Shown in pieces: positions 16,488 to 24,735 of a stretch of DNA of 64,000 bases. A program made the translations under genes and the position numbers. Source of the DNA: Comamonas piscis (GTDB taxonomy: Bacteria; Pseudomonadota; Gammaproteobacteria; Burkholderiales; Burkholderiaceae_C); contig NZ_CP058554.1 in assembly GCF_014109725.1 (NCBI RefSeq), positions 2,790,001-2,854,000 on the forward strand, read 5' to 3'. The notes beneath the pieces are model-generated. The model was not told the DNA's origin. It did not search any database and was given only the letters and a program-made list of their open reading frames with translations. Position 1 is the stretch's first letter. Every line of letters begins with the position of its first letter.

Positions 16488-16963
16488 GCGTTCCATTGCT
16501 TGGGCAAGTCCTGGCGATGCTGGGCCAGGTGGCCACCAGCTTGGGCACCGCGATTACCAAAATCGCTGGAGTGCAAGACACTGCCAACACTATCCGCACC
16601 GATATCACCAGCGCTCGGGACAACATCAACACCACGACGAACAATGCGCGCGATAACGTCAAAACGCATGTATCGACAACGGTGGCGAATCTCGCCTTGA
16701 GGTCCCCAGTTAAAAGCGTTCAAAGCGGGACGATTCGAATTACCAATACGGTCACCACGGGATCGGCAACCATTACGCCGGTGAATGCGGCTGCGTGTGT
16801 GGTTCAGTTCAGTGATGGCGTTACGACTGGCGGGAGTGTTGATAGCGTCGTAAGTTCCTACTCAATCAGCGGCAGCACGTTAACAATTAATCGCAGTAAC
16901 GGTAACGCTGGAACGCGCGATTTCCGGTGGAGCATCGTTGAATACAACACCAATCTGGGCTGA
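16484..16963 (+). CDS. Probable tail-fibre tip protein
   Basis: 159 residues. The N-terminal 70 residues form an alpha-helical Asn/Thr-rich coil (TNTIRTDITSARDNINTTTNN). The rest is beta-rich and low in charge (SGTIRITNTVTTGSATITPV, SVDSVVSSYSISGSTLTINR). From about 16680 the DNA is visibly richer in A and T than the surrounding tail genes, a sign of exchange, as is common for receptor-binding tips. No conserved family recognised. Confidence 0.6.
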   Translation: MSVPLLGQVLAMLGQVATSLGTAITKIAGVQDTANTIRTDITSARDNINTTTNNARDNVKTHVSTTVANLALRSPVKSVQSGTIRITNTVTTGSATITPVNAAACVVQFSDGVTTGGSVDSVVSSYSISGSTLTINRSNGNAGTRDFRWSIVEYNTNLG

Positions 16964-16964
16964 T

Positions 16965-17495
16965 ATGAATTACACATACGCTGAAATTGACGGGGCTGGC
17001 ATGTGCTTCGCTGTATCAAACTTGGCTTCCGAAGTCGTGGATGCGAAACTGATTCCGATTGCAGCCGGAGCGATGCCTATTGGTCAACGATGGACTGGCA
17101 GCAAGTGGGTGGCGCCAGTGGCACAGGCCGACCAAAGCCCGGGGATCGTGGTGGAGAACATCACCGCCGATGCCGCTAGCAACGCCCAGACTGTCATCGC
17201 TGACACCTTCGCCGAGGTGCGCACTGTGGTGGGCACCGTGCTGACCATATCGGTGCGCATGGAGGTGGGAGGCCAGCTCTACCCGGTAAACGAGGCATTT
17301 GATATGCCCATCACCAGCGTGGATGGCCGCGTCTACCCTAAGCGGGTGCTATTTGAAGCGGGCCGCGCCACGTTCACCATCACCATGACCGAGCCCCGGA
17401 TCTGGAACGTCACTGCGGAAATGATCAACAGCAGCCTGCCCCCTGAAAAGCACATGCGCTTTGCCGGCCTGCGCGTGGTGGCTGCCGAGATCTAG
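16965..17495 (+). CDS. Fibre-module protein, possible fibre chaperone
   Basis: 176 residues from the ATG at 16965, one base after the previous stop; an alternative ATG at 16938 would overlap it. The beginning MNYTYAEIDGAGMCFAVSNL and the short motif RWTGSKWVAP are like tail-fibre assembly proteins. The C-terminal half (PVNEAFDMPITSVDGRVYPK) looks like a beta-sandwich. It is the last gene before a strong terminator. Role as fibre chaperone or fibre domain is inferred from place. Confidence 0.6.
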   Translation: MNYTYAEIDGAGMCFAVSNLASEVVDAKLIPIAAGAMPIGQRWTGSKWVAPVAQADQSPGIVVENITADAASNAQTVIADTFAEVRTVVGTVLTISVRMEVGGQLYPVNEAFDMPITSVDGRVYPKRVLFEAGRATFTITMTEPRIWNVTAEMINSSLPPEKHMRFAGLRVVAAEI

Positions 17496-17519
17496 CCCCG
17501 CTCCCCAACCCACACACAA

Positions 17520-17540
17520 CCCGCCCAGGCGGGTTTTTTT
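17520..17540 (+). terminator. Intrinsic terminator after the tail-fibre module
   Basis: Perfect 6-bp stem CCCGCC/GGCGGG with a 2-base loop followed by seven T. The last T is also the first base of the TGT of the FI promoter dyad, so termination of one late operon and activation of the next are packed together. Confidence 0.85.
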
Positions 17541-17604
17541 GTGCCTGGCGCAGCCACAGCGCCCGCTGCTGGAGTTTCACGCGCGCGCGGCAGACACTGA
17601 CGGC
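17540..17604 (+). promoter_or_regulatory. Predicted Ogr-activated late promoter for FI-FII-E-T-U-D
   Basis: TGT 17540-17542, thirteen bases, ACA 17556-17558, then the same GC block and GACACT (17593-17598) as at V and P. Predicted start near 17604 gives a leader of about 66 bases before FI, unlike the near-zero leaders at P and V. Confidence 0.75.
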
Positions 17605-17670
17605 TACAGAGAAATCAAGCGCGCCCATGCACCGGATTGCGCACCCATTCACCCTTTGGAGTATCCGAAT

Positions 17671-18876
17671 ATGGCAACAGGAAACCTGGCCAATTACCAC
17701 CACGGCGTGCGCGTTGTAGAAGTCTCGGGCGGCACCGCTGAGCTGCGCATTCCATCGACCGCGGTCATTGGCCTGGTGGCCACCGGCCCCGATGCAGACG
17801 CGGCAGCTTTCCCCCTGGATAAGCCCGTGCTGTTCAGCAGCATCAGCAAAGCCCAGGCAGCAGCCGGCAGCGAAGGCACGCTGCCTCAGGCGCTGGCCAT
17901 CATCGCCGACCAAGTGCGGCCCATCATCATCGTGGTGCGCGTGGCCGAAGGCGTGGGCGAAACCGACGAAGAGAAAATGGCCGACCAGATCAGCAAGGTG
18001 GTGGGCGAATACATCGGCGGCAAACGCACCGGCATTCAGGCGCTGCTTGATGCCCAATCCCAGCTCAAGGTCAAACCGCGCATCCTGGGCGCCCCTGGCC
18101 TGGACGCTAAACCCGTTGCCGAAGCGCTGACCGCAGCAGCTGAAAAGCTGCGCGCCATGGCCTATGTATATTGCGATGGCTGCGAGGATGTGAGCGAGGC
18201 CATTGCCTACGCGGAGGGCTTCGGCAAGCGCGAAACCATGGCCATCTGGCCCAACGTGATGCGCTGGGACTCGACTGCCAAGGCCAACGTGGTGGTGCCC
18301 GCTGTGGCGTTCGCCATGGGCGCCCGCGCCAAGATCGACACCGAGCAAGGCTGGCACAAAACCATCTCCAATGTGCCGCTCAACGGCATCACTGGCCTGG
18401 AGCATGCCGTCTTCTTTGACCTGCAAAGCACGGCCACCGATACCGATCTGCTCAACGAAGGCAAGGTAACCACCTGGATTGCGCAGGATGGCTACCGCCT
18501 GTGGGGCAGCCGCACCTGCTCGATTGAAACCGAGTTCACCTTTGAAAGCGCTGTGCGCACTGCGCATGTGCTGGCCGACACCATGGCCGAGGGCCACTTC
18601 TGGGCGGTGGACAAGCCCATGCATCCCAGCCTGGCTAAAGACATTCTGGAAGGCATCAACAGCCGCCTGCGCAGCCTCAGGAACCTGGGCTACATCCTGG
18701 GCGGATCGGCGTGGCTCGATACCGAGGTGAACACCACCGAGACCTTGAAGGTGGGCAAGCTCACCATCGACTACGACTACACGCCTATTCCGCCGCTGGA
18801 GGATCTGGGATTTATCCAGCGCATCAGCGACAAATATTGGGGCGACTTTGCCCAGCGCGTGGCCTCAGGCCTGTAA
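17671..18876 (+). CDS. FI: Tail sheath protein gpFI
   Basis: 401 residues from the ATG at 17671; the upstream open frame crosses the terminator and promoter. Conserved texts are NYHHGVRVVEVSGGTAELRI, TAVIGLVATGPDADAAAFPL, LEGINSRLRSLRNLGYILGG and the C-terminal YDYTPIPPLEDLGFIQRISD. It forms the contractile sheath around the FII tube. Length matches P2 FI (396). Confidence 0.95.
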   Translation: MATGNLANYHHGVRVVEVSGGTAELRIPSTAVIGLVATGPDADAAAFPLDKPVLFSSISKAQAAAGSEGTLPQALAIIADQVRPIIIVVRVAEGVGETDEEKMADQISKVVGEYIGGKRTGIQALLDAQSQLKVKPRILGAPGLDAKPVAEALTAAAEKLRAMAYVYCDGCEDVSEAIAYAEGFGKRETMAIWPNVMRWDSTAKANVVVPAVAFAMGARAKIDTEQGWHKTISNVPLNGITGLEHAVFFDLQSTATDTDLLNEGKVTTWIAQDGYRLWGSRTCSIETEFTFESAVRTAHVLADTMAEGHFWAVDKPMHPSLAKDILEGINSRLRSLRNLGYILGGSAWLDTEVNTTETLKVGKLTIDYDYTPIPPLEDLGFIQRISDKYWGDFAQRVASGL

Positions 18877-18923
18877 GCGCACCAACCACGCCACAACGCC
18901 ACCACGCATAAGGACGCAACACC

Positions 18924-19433
18924 ATGGCATTGCCCAGAAAACTCAAAAATTACGCTGTATTCAAAGACGGTATCAGCTACATGGGCGAGGTGCCCGAGCT
19001 CAATCTGCCAGTACTCACCCGCAAGATGGATGACTACCAGGCCGGGGGCATGGGTGGCCCGGTAAAGCAAGACTTCGGCATGGAAGCCATGTCGATGGAA
19101 TACAAGATGGGCGGCTGGGCCGATGGCAGCCACAGCGGCTTTGGATCGGGCCGCCATGACGGCACCATGCTGCGCTTTGCTGGTGCGCTCGACAGCGAAG
19201 ACACCGGCCAGGTAGATGTTGTCGAAGTCGTGGCGCGCGGCCGCATCAGCGAGATTGACAAGGGATCCGCCAAGGTAGGCGAGGCCACCGAACACACCTA
19301 CAAGATGGAGCTGAGCTACTACAAGGAAGTGCTCAACGGCCAGGTCATTGTCGAGATCGACTTTGTCAACATGATCGAAAACATTGACGGCGTGGACAAC
19401 ATGGCCGCCGTGCGCGCGGCTCTGACCGCGTAA
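18924..19433 (+). CDS. FII: Tail tube protein gpFII
   Basis: 169 residues. MALPRKLKNYAVFKDGISYMGEVPELNLPVLTRK and EYKMGGWADGSHSGF are diagnostic of P2 FII. It polymerises into the inner tail tube. Length equals the family norm (172 in P2). Confidence 0.95.
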   Translation: MALPRKLKNYAVFKDGISYMGEVPELNLPVLTRKMDDYQAGGMGGPVKQDFGMEAMSMEYKMGGWADGSHSGFGSGRHDGTMLRFAGALDSEDTGQVDVVEVVARGRISEIDKGSAKVGEATEHTYKMELSYYKEVLNGQVIVEIDFVNMIENIDGVDNMAAVRAALTA

Positions 19434-19499
19434 GCCCGCAACCCTACGCAGCTTTGCCAAGCTGCTGGGCGTGTCTCGTTACGGGGCCGCCCAGTTTCA

Positions 19500-19540
19500 A
19501 CAGCGGGCCGCGCATCAAACCGTGCGCCCGCTGTCTTTTT
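19500..19540 (+). terminator. Terminator-like hairpin between FII and E
   Basis: CAGCGGGC (19501-19508) pairs with GCCCGCTG (19526-19533), with additional inner CGCA/TGCG pairing, followed by TCTTTTTG. It sits between the highly needed tube gene and the minor assembly genes, so it may act as a partial terminator lowering E/T expression. Confidence 0.5.
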
Positions 19541-19558
19541 GATTACCCGGAGAAGAAC

Positions 19559-19888
19559 ATGCAAACAGCTGAGCAAACCAAGCAAACCACTGCAGCCCAC
19601 ACCCGTAAATCGGCATCTGTCACGCTGGTGCAGCCTGTCGTGCGTGCCGGTCAGACCATTGGCCAGGTGCAGATCCTCAAGCCCAGCGTGGGGGACCTGC
19701 GCGGCCTGCTGCTGGTTGAGGTCTTGAACATGAAAGTAGATGCGCTGGCCAAGCTGCTGCCGCGTGTCACCGTACCCAATTTGATGGAGGCGGAAATCTT
19801 CCAAATGGACACCGTTGATCTGGTGTCGATGGCTACGGAGGCCGCCATTTTTTTGACTGGTGCAACGGTGCCGACCGAGTCGGAATAA
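19559..19888 (+). CDS. E: Tail assembly protein gpE
   Basis: 109 residues from the ATG at 19559 with GGAGAAG upstream. ASVTLVQPVVRAGQTIGQVQ and SVGDLRGLLLVEVLNMKVDA match phage tail assembly protein E. Near the end lies T_TTT_TTG (19849-19855), the slippery heptamer used in P2 for -1 frameshifting into E'. The short protein ends at the TAA at 19886-19888. E and E-E' act as tail assembly chaperones on the tape measure, equivalent to lambda G/GT. Confidence 0.9.
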   Translation: MQTAEQTKQTTAAHTRKSASVTLVQPVVRAGQTIGQVQILKPSVGDLRGLLLVEVLNMKVDALAKLLPRVTVPNLMEAEIFQMDTVDLVSMATEAAIFLTGATVPTESE

Positions 19889-20049
19889 AGACCGTTGAAG
19901 ACATGATGGCCGACATGGCCGAAATGTGGCATTGGCAGCCATCGGACATGTGGCCGATGGAGGCGGGAGAGCTGAGCGAGTGGCGCAATCGAGCAATCAA
20001 GCGCTACAACGAAAAGCAGGAAGCCAAGGCCAAGGCCGGTAAACGATGA
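19559..20049 (+). CDS. E+E': gpE-E' fusion made by programmed -1 frameshift
   Basis: After the slippery heptamer at 19849-19855, a shift into the -1 frame avoids the E stop and continues with DWCNGADRVGIKTVEDMMAD, then WHWQPSDMWPMEAGELSEWR and a basic end, stopping at TGA 20047-20049 (163 residues in all). The -1 extension contains the P2 GpE family domain (the W-x-P-S-x-M and ELSEWR pattern). The zero-frame product is listed separately. The extension also has internal ATGs (19903 and 19906) but no clear ribosome site. Confidence 0.85.
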
Positions 20050-20062
20050 AAAGAGGGGCAGC

Positions 20063-22588
20063 ATGGTCAACAAACTGCGCTTAGAGGTATTGCTGCAGGC
20101 TGTGGACAAGGTGAGCGGACCGCTCAAACGTGTGATGGCGGGTAGCGCTGCCACCTCCAACAAGATCAAGCAACTGCACAGCGACTTCAAGGCCATGGAG
20201 TCGCAGCACGGGCTTATCAACAATTTCCGCAACAGCGTTAAGGCATCCGCTGGCCTGCGTGCCGAGCTGGCCAGCCAGCAGGCCAAGGTCAAGGCCATGA
20301 GCTTGGCGCATGATGCGGCGGGCAACGTCACTGCCGGCATGGCGCGGAAGTTTGAGAAGGCCAAGGCCGAAGCTGCAGCGCTGAAAAGCCGCCTGCAGGA
20401 TCAAACCCAGACCACCCAGCGTCTGCGCGAAAAAATGGCGCAGGCCGGCTTGGCCACATCAGGCCTGGCCGAGCAGGAGCGCAATCTGCGCGCGCGCATG
20501 GAGGCCTCGACAGCAGCCATTACCAAACAACGCGAGCGGCTAAAGAGCCTGGCCGAAGCGCAGCGCAAAGCCTCTGCCATGGCCGCCAAAGGCGCCACGA
20601 TGGCGGCCGCAGGTGGCGCCGCGATGTATGGCGGCAAGAAGGTGATGGACATGGGCCTTAAGCCCGTGGGCGCCTTCATGCAGCACGAAGACGCGATGCT
20701 GGGCATTGCGCGACAGGTGCAAGGGGCGCGCGACGAGGCGGGCAATCTGACCGAGGTTTACCGCAAGGCCGAAGCGCAGGTGCGCGACCTTTCCACCAGG
20801 CTGCCGCAGACCACCGTGCAGATTGCGGAAATGATGACGGCCGCCGCGCGCATGGAGGTGCCCACCGATGAGCTGGGCAACTTTGTGCAGCTGGCCAGTG
20901 AAATGGCTACTGCGTTTGATGCGGTGCCAGATGAGATCGCAGAGAAAATGGGGAAGGTCGCCAAGAACTTCAACATTCCCATACAGGATATTCGAGGACT
21001 GGCCGATTCCATTAACTACCTGGATGACAACGCGATCAGCAAGGGCGCGGACATTATCGGGGTACTGAACCGCACTGGTGGCGTGGCGGCCACGGTGAAA
21101 ATCTCGGGGCAGAATCTCGCGGCCTTCGCCAGCACGCTTTTGACTCTGGGGGAGCGAGAAGAGACAGCCGGCACGGCTATCAACGCCATTTTCACCAAGT
21201 TTGCTGCAGCTACTAAAGGCACAAAGAAGTTTCAATCTGCGGTGAAAGAGATAGGGCTTTCATCGAAGCAAATTCAGAAGGGTATGGCCACTGATGCAGC
21301 GGCCACCATGCTAAAAGTCTCCGAGGCCATTGCCAAGCTTCCAAAGAAGGATCAGCTCGGGGTTATGGTGGAGCTTGTCGGCATGGAGCATAGCGATACC
21401 CTGGCCAAACTGGTGGGCAAGCCGGAAGAGTTGAAGCGGCAGATGGAACTGGCAAACGGGCCAGCGGGTAAAGACAGCATGGCTAAAGAGGCTGCAGCGC
21501 GCAATGACACGCTCTCGGCCAAAACCATGATGGAGCAAAACCGCCTGTTCAACAGCATGGCGGTGGCAGGCGAGCAACTCAAGGCGCCGTTGCTGGAGAT
21601 CTACAAGACACTCAATCCGCTGCTGGAGAAGTTCACCGCCTGGATGCAGGCCAATCCCGCAATCGTGGGGGGGCTCTTGAAGCTGGTGGTGGGCGCGGGC
21701 CTTTTGATGGGGGCAGTGGGCGCGCTGCTGATTCCGCTGGGACTAATGCTCGCAAAAGGTGCATTGCTGCGATTCATGCTTGCGCGCTTGGGGCTGTCCT
21801 TTGCCAACATTGGTACAGCGTTGCGCTTGGTGGGCAGTGCCTTTACTTTTGGTGGTCAGTGGCTGGGGGCCTTTGGTGCTCGCGTTGCACTTTACATTCC
21901 AGCAATCCTGAGGTTTGGCGCAGTCTTCTTGCGACTCTTGGGGCCCATCGGACTACTGATTACCGCTGGCACCATGCTCTACAGCCGGTGGGACGATGTG
22001 GTGGGCGGCGCAAAGCTGCTTTGGCAAGACCTGACCTCTGCCATTGGCAGCGGCCTGCAGGCTGTCATGGGCCTGACCAGCCAGTTTTTCAACGCCGGCG
22101 CCAACATCATTCAGGGCTTGGTCAGTGGCATCACCAGCCGCATTGCGGCCGTGCGCGATGCCGTGGGCGAAGTGGCCAGCAGCAGCATTGGCTGGTTCAA
22201 AGAAAAGCTGGGGATACACAGCCCGAGCCGCGTTTTTGCTGAGCTGGGCGGATACGTGGGCGAAGGGGCCGCGCAGGGCATTACTGGCAGCTCTAGCCTG
22301 GTGCGCAATGCTGCGCTGGGAATGGCGGCGGCCACCTTGGTACCCATGGGTGCCATGGCGCTGCCAATGGGCGGCATGCTTCCTATGCCAGACATGGCCA
22401 GCATGGCGGCAGCGGCCCCTGCTGGTGGCGCAGCTGGTGGCGGCGGTGCCAGTAGCTATGTCATCAACATCACCGTGCAAGGCAACGCCAAGGGCGACGA
22501 GATTGGCGCCGCTGTGCGGGCCGAGATTGAGCGCATCGAGCGACAAAAGGCCGCCCGCCGTGGCAGCAGCCTGACGGACATTGACTAG
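20063..22588 (+). CDS. T: Tail tape measure protein gpT
   Basis: 841 residues. The N-terminal 200 are coiled coil. QLASEMATAFDAVPDEIAEK and FNIPIQDIRGLADSINYLDD are the TP901-type tape measure core. Hydrophobic segments follow at roughly 545-600 and 625-645, and an IHSPSRVFAELGGYVGEGAAQGI motif precedes an Ala/Gly/Met-rich C-terminus. It sets tail length and is ejected during infection. GAGGGG stands before the ATG. P2 gpT is 815 residues. Confidence 0.95.
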   Translation: MVNKLRLEVLLQAVDKVSGPLKRVMAGSAATSNKIKQLHSDFKAMESQHGLINNFRNSVKASAGLRAELASQQAKVKAMSLAHDAAGNVTAGMARKFEKAKAEAAALKSRLQDQTQTTQRLREKMAQAGLATSGLAEQERNLRARMEASTAAITKQRERLKSLAEAQRKASAMAAKGATMAAAGGAAMYGGKKVMDMGLKPVGAFMQHEDAMLGIARQVQGARDEAGNLTEVYRKAEAQVRDLSTRLPQTTVQIAEMMTAAARMEVPTDELGNFVQLASEMATAFDAVPDEIAEKMGKVAKNFNIPIQDIRGLADSINYLDDNAISKGADIIGVLNRTGGVAATVKISGQNLAAFASTLLTLGEREETAGTAINAIFTKFAAATKGTKKFQSAVKEIGLSSKQIQKGMATDAAATMLKVSEAIAKLPKKDQLGVMVELVGMEHSDTLAKLVGKPEELKRQMELANGPAGKDSMAKEAAARNDTLSAKTMMEQNRLFNSMAVAGEQLKAPLLEIYKTLNPLLEKFTAWMQANPAIVGGLLKLVVGAGLLMGAVGALLIPLGLMLAKGALLRFMLARLGLSFANIGTALRLVGSAFTFGGQWLGAFGARVALYIPAILRFGAVFLRLLGPIGLLITAGTMLYSRWDDVVGGAKLLWQDLTSAIGSGLQAVMGLTSQFFNAGANIIQGLVSGITSRIAAVRDAVGEVASSSIGWFKEKLGIHSPSRVFAELGGYVGEGAAQGITGSSSLVRNAALGMAAATLVPMGAMALPMGGMLPMPDMASMAAAAPAGGAAGGGGASSYVINITVQGNAKGDEIGAAVRAEIERIERQKAARRGSSLTDID

Positions 22589-22600
22589 GAGTAGCGCAGC

Positions 22601-23101
22601 ATGATGGCAGCCCTCGGGCAATTTGTATTTGGCCTCTCGACCCTGGCCTACAACGATCTGCAACGCAGCCAGGAATGGCGTCACCCCAGCAGCAGCCGGG
22701 TGGGCGACCGCCCGGCGCGCCAGTATGTCGGACCGGGGGATGACAAGATCACATTGACCGGCCTGCAGGTGCCGGAGTTCATGGGCGACCGCAAGGCCCT
22801 TGACCGTCTGGCAGAAATGGCAGATGCAGGCAAGGCCTACAACCTCTGCACCGGAACCGGTGAGGCGCTGGGCGCCTGGGTGATTGAAAGCCTGAACACG
22901 ACGCGCAGCGTTTTCATCCGAGAAGGCGCGGCGCGTAAGGTGGAGTTCACGCTGTCCCTGGCCCGCGTGGATGCGCAGCAGGTTGACCCAAGTGGAGGAT
23001 TGGACACCGGGCCGGATGGCGGCGCTGGTGATGATGATTGGTACGACAGCGACCCGTGGGATTGGTGGCTGGGCGATGATGATGACGACGATAAATGGTG
23101 A
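22601..23101 (+). CDS. U: Tail protein gpU
   Basis: 166 residues starting from one of two adjacent ATGs after AGGAG. LGQFVFGLSTLAYNDLQRSQ, YVGPGDDKITLTG and CTGTGEALGAWVIESLNTTR match P2 gpU, a tail-baseplate hub protein. The C-terminus is unusual: an acidic, Trp-rich run (DDDWYDSDPWDWWLGDDDDD) after residue 145. P2 gpU ends near that point. Confidence 0.92.
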   Translation: MMAALGQFVFGLSTLAYNDLQRSQEWRHPSSSRVGDRPARQYVGPGDDKITLTGLQVPEFMGDRKALDRLAEMADAGKAYNLCTGTGEALGAWVIESLNTTRSVFIREGAARKVEFTLSLARVDAQQVDPSGGLDTGPDGGAGDDDWYDSDPWDWWLGDDDDDDKW

Positions 23102-23107
23102 TAGTCA

Positions 23108-24187
23108 ATGGCTGAGACAACCCAACAACCCGAGGCCCTGGACGCCGGCAGCGAATACCGCCAGCCCACCTACATGCTGACCATCAACGGCAAAGACATA
23201 GGCCCAAAAATCAATGGCCGGTTGATCCGCATTGCGCTAACAGAGAGTCGCGGCGAGGAAGCTGACCAGCTCGATGTGGAGCTGAGCGACCATGACGGAA
23301 AGCTGGCCATCCCACCAAAGGGCGCCACCGTAGCCTTGCGCTGGGGATGGGTGGGCAACAGCCTGGTGGACAAAGGCGAATTTACCGTGGACGAAATCAG
23401 CCACAACGGCACTCCCGATGTGCTGAATATCCGCGCCCGCAGTGCCAACCTGGGCAAAGGCCTGCGCAGCCGCACCAGCAGCAGCTGGCACGACACCACC
23501 CTGGGCCAGATCGTGAAAGATGTAGCCAAGGCCAACGGCCTGGAAGCCAAGGTGGGGGCAAGCCTGGCCAGCAAGCGCGTGCAGCACATTGACCAGACCA
23601 ACGAAAGCCCGGTGCATTTTCTGACCCGCATTGGCCGGCAGCATGATGCTGTGGCTACGGTCAAAAAAGGCGTTCTGCTGTTCCTGCCAATCAACGGTGC
23701 GGCCACCGCCAGCGGCAAGGCTATGCCGGCCGTCGTGCTGACGCGCCGCGCCGGCGACCAGCACAGCTACAACAGCTCGGAGCGCGACAGTTACAGCGGC
23801 GTGCGCGCGTACTGGGGCGACACCAACAAGAGTCAGCGCCGGGCCTCGATCGCGGGCACTGAAACCAATCTGAAAACGCTCAAAGACACCTACGCCACAG
23901 AGGATGACGCGCTGGCGGCCGCGCAGGCCGAGATGGGCCGCATTGTGCGCGGCAAGGCCACGCTGCAGATCAGCCTGGCCATCGGCCAGCCGGCGCTGGC
24001 GGTGCAAACGCCGGTCAAGGTCAGCGGCTTCAAGCCTGAGGTAGACGGCGAGGATTGGCTTATCAAAACGGTGACCAGCGAGCTGACCGGGGACGGGGGA
24101 TTTACGACGAAGCTGGAGATGGAGCGGAACGGCGAGGATGACGCGCCGACGAAAACAGACGACGCGGATGAAGACGATGATGAATGA
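23108..24187 (+). CDS. D: Baseplate hub protein gpD (late control family)
   Basis: 359 residues. MLTINGKDIGPKINGRLIRI, DQLDVELSDHDGKLAIPPKG and NESPVHFLTRIGRQHDAVAT are typical of P2 gpD, the gp27-like hub that holds the V spike. The C-terminal 20 residues are almost all acidic, like the tail of gpU just upstream. It is the last gene of the FI operon and is followed by a terminator. Confidence 0.93.
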   Translation: MAETTQQPEALDAGSEYRQPTYMLTINGKDIGPKINGRLIRIALTESRGEEADQLDVELSDHDGKLAIPPKGATVALRWGWVGNSLVDKGEFTVDEISHNGTPDVLNIRARSANLGKGLRSRTSSSWHDTTLGQIVKDVAKANGLEAKVGASLASKRVQHIDQTNESPVHFLTRIGRQHDAVATVKKGVLLFLPINGAATASGKAMPAVVLTRRAGDQHSYNSSERDSYSGVRAYWGDTNKSQRRASIAGTETNLKTLKDTYATEDDALAAAQAEMGRIVRGKATLQISLAIGQPALAVQTPVKVSGFKPEVDGEDWLIKTVTSELTGDGGFTTKLEMERNGEDDAPTKTDDADEDDDE

Positions 24188-24219
24188 GGGTTGAAGCGCC
24201 TCATAAGTAGCGAGGCGTT

Positions 24220-24245
24220 AAAAAAGCCACTCTTGAGTGGCTTTT
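24220..24245. terminator. Bidirectional intrinsic terminator between D and the exported-protein gene
   Basis: GCCACTC (24226-24232), two-base loop, GAGTGGC (24235-24241), with A-run on the left and T-run on the right. It can stop the rightward tail operon and the leftward 24259-24690 gene. Confidence 0.88.
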
Positions 24246-24258
24246 CGTCTTACTTGCT

Positions 24259-24690
24259 TTATTGAATTGCTTTGGCCGCCTGCTGGATATCCAGAGGCGT
24301 GCGGCCCTGGCCGCTTTTAAACGCACCGGGGTAGGTGGCGCTGCTGTATGAGCCTCCCCGATTGATGCGATCAAGAGCTGTTAGCGCTTTGCCATTCATC
24401 GCGTAAATGGTGTAGCTGTCTCCCTGCATGACCACTTCCCAATAGCCAACCTGTGCAAGAGAAGTTGAGCCGAGAGAAAAGCCGATCCCACATCGCACAA
24501 TGTGACGCGATTCCAACTGACCCTGCTTGCAGTTGGTGTACTTGGCATCTGCTGGTTTTACGTCCATAACATAGGCTTCATCTAGAGCCGACACCGCTGC
24601 CTTTATCGATGGCGCATTGTCTTTGGCTGCATGAGTGCCGCTTGATGCGACGGCCAAGAATGCGAACGCAGCTGCCAATCTAAAATTCAT
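24259..24690 (-). CDS. Small exported protein of unknown function (possible lysogenic conversion gene)
   Basis: 143 residues with a clear signal peptide (MNFRLAAAFAFLAVASSGTHAA) and good ribosome site GAGGAAG. The mature protein of about 120 residues has two cysteines (TNCKQGQ, IVRCGIG) that could form a disulfide, and aromatic beta-rich text (GYWEVVMQGDSYTIYAMNGK). It lies between the last tail gene and the repressor, transcribed with the repressor strand, so it can be expressed from the lysogen. P2-like phages often carry such cargo here. No family recognised. Confidence 0.78.
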   Translation of the reverse strand: MNFRLAAAFAFLAVASSGTHAAKDNAPSIKAAVSALDEAYVMDVKPADAKYTNCKQGQLESRHIVRCGIGFSLGSTSLAQVGYWEVVMQGDSYTIYAMNGKALTALDRINRGGSYSSATYPGAFKSGQGRTPLDIQQAAKAIQ

Positions 24691-24735
24691 TGTCTTCCTC
24701 GTTTATTGCTCGTAATCGCCAACCGTCGATAGCCA

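Noticed and set aside
17461..17670. N-terminal extension of the sheath protein frame
   Set aside because: It crosses the end of the previous gene, a terminator and the late promoter.
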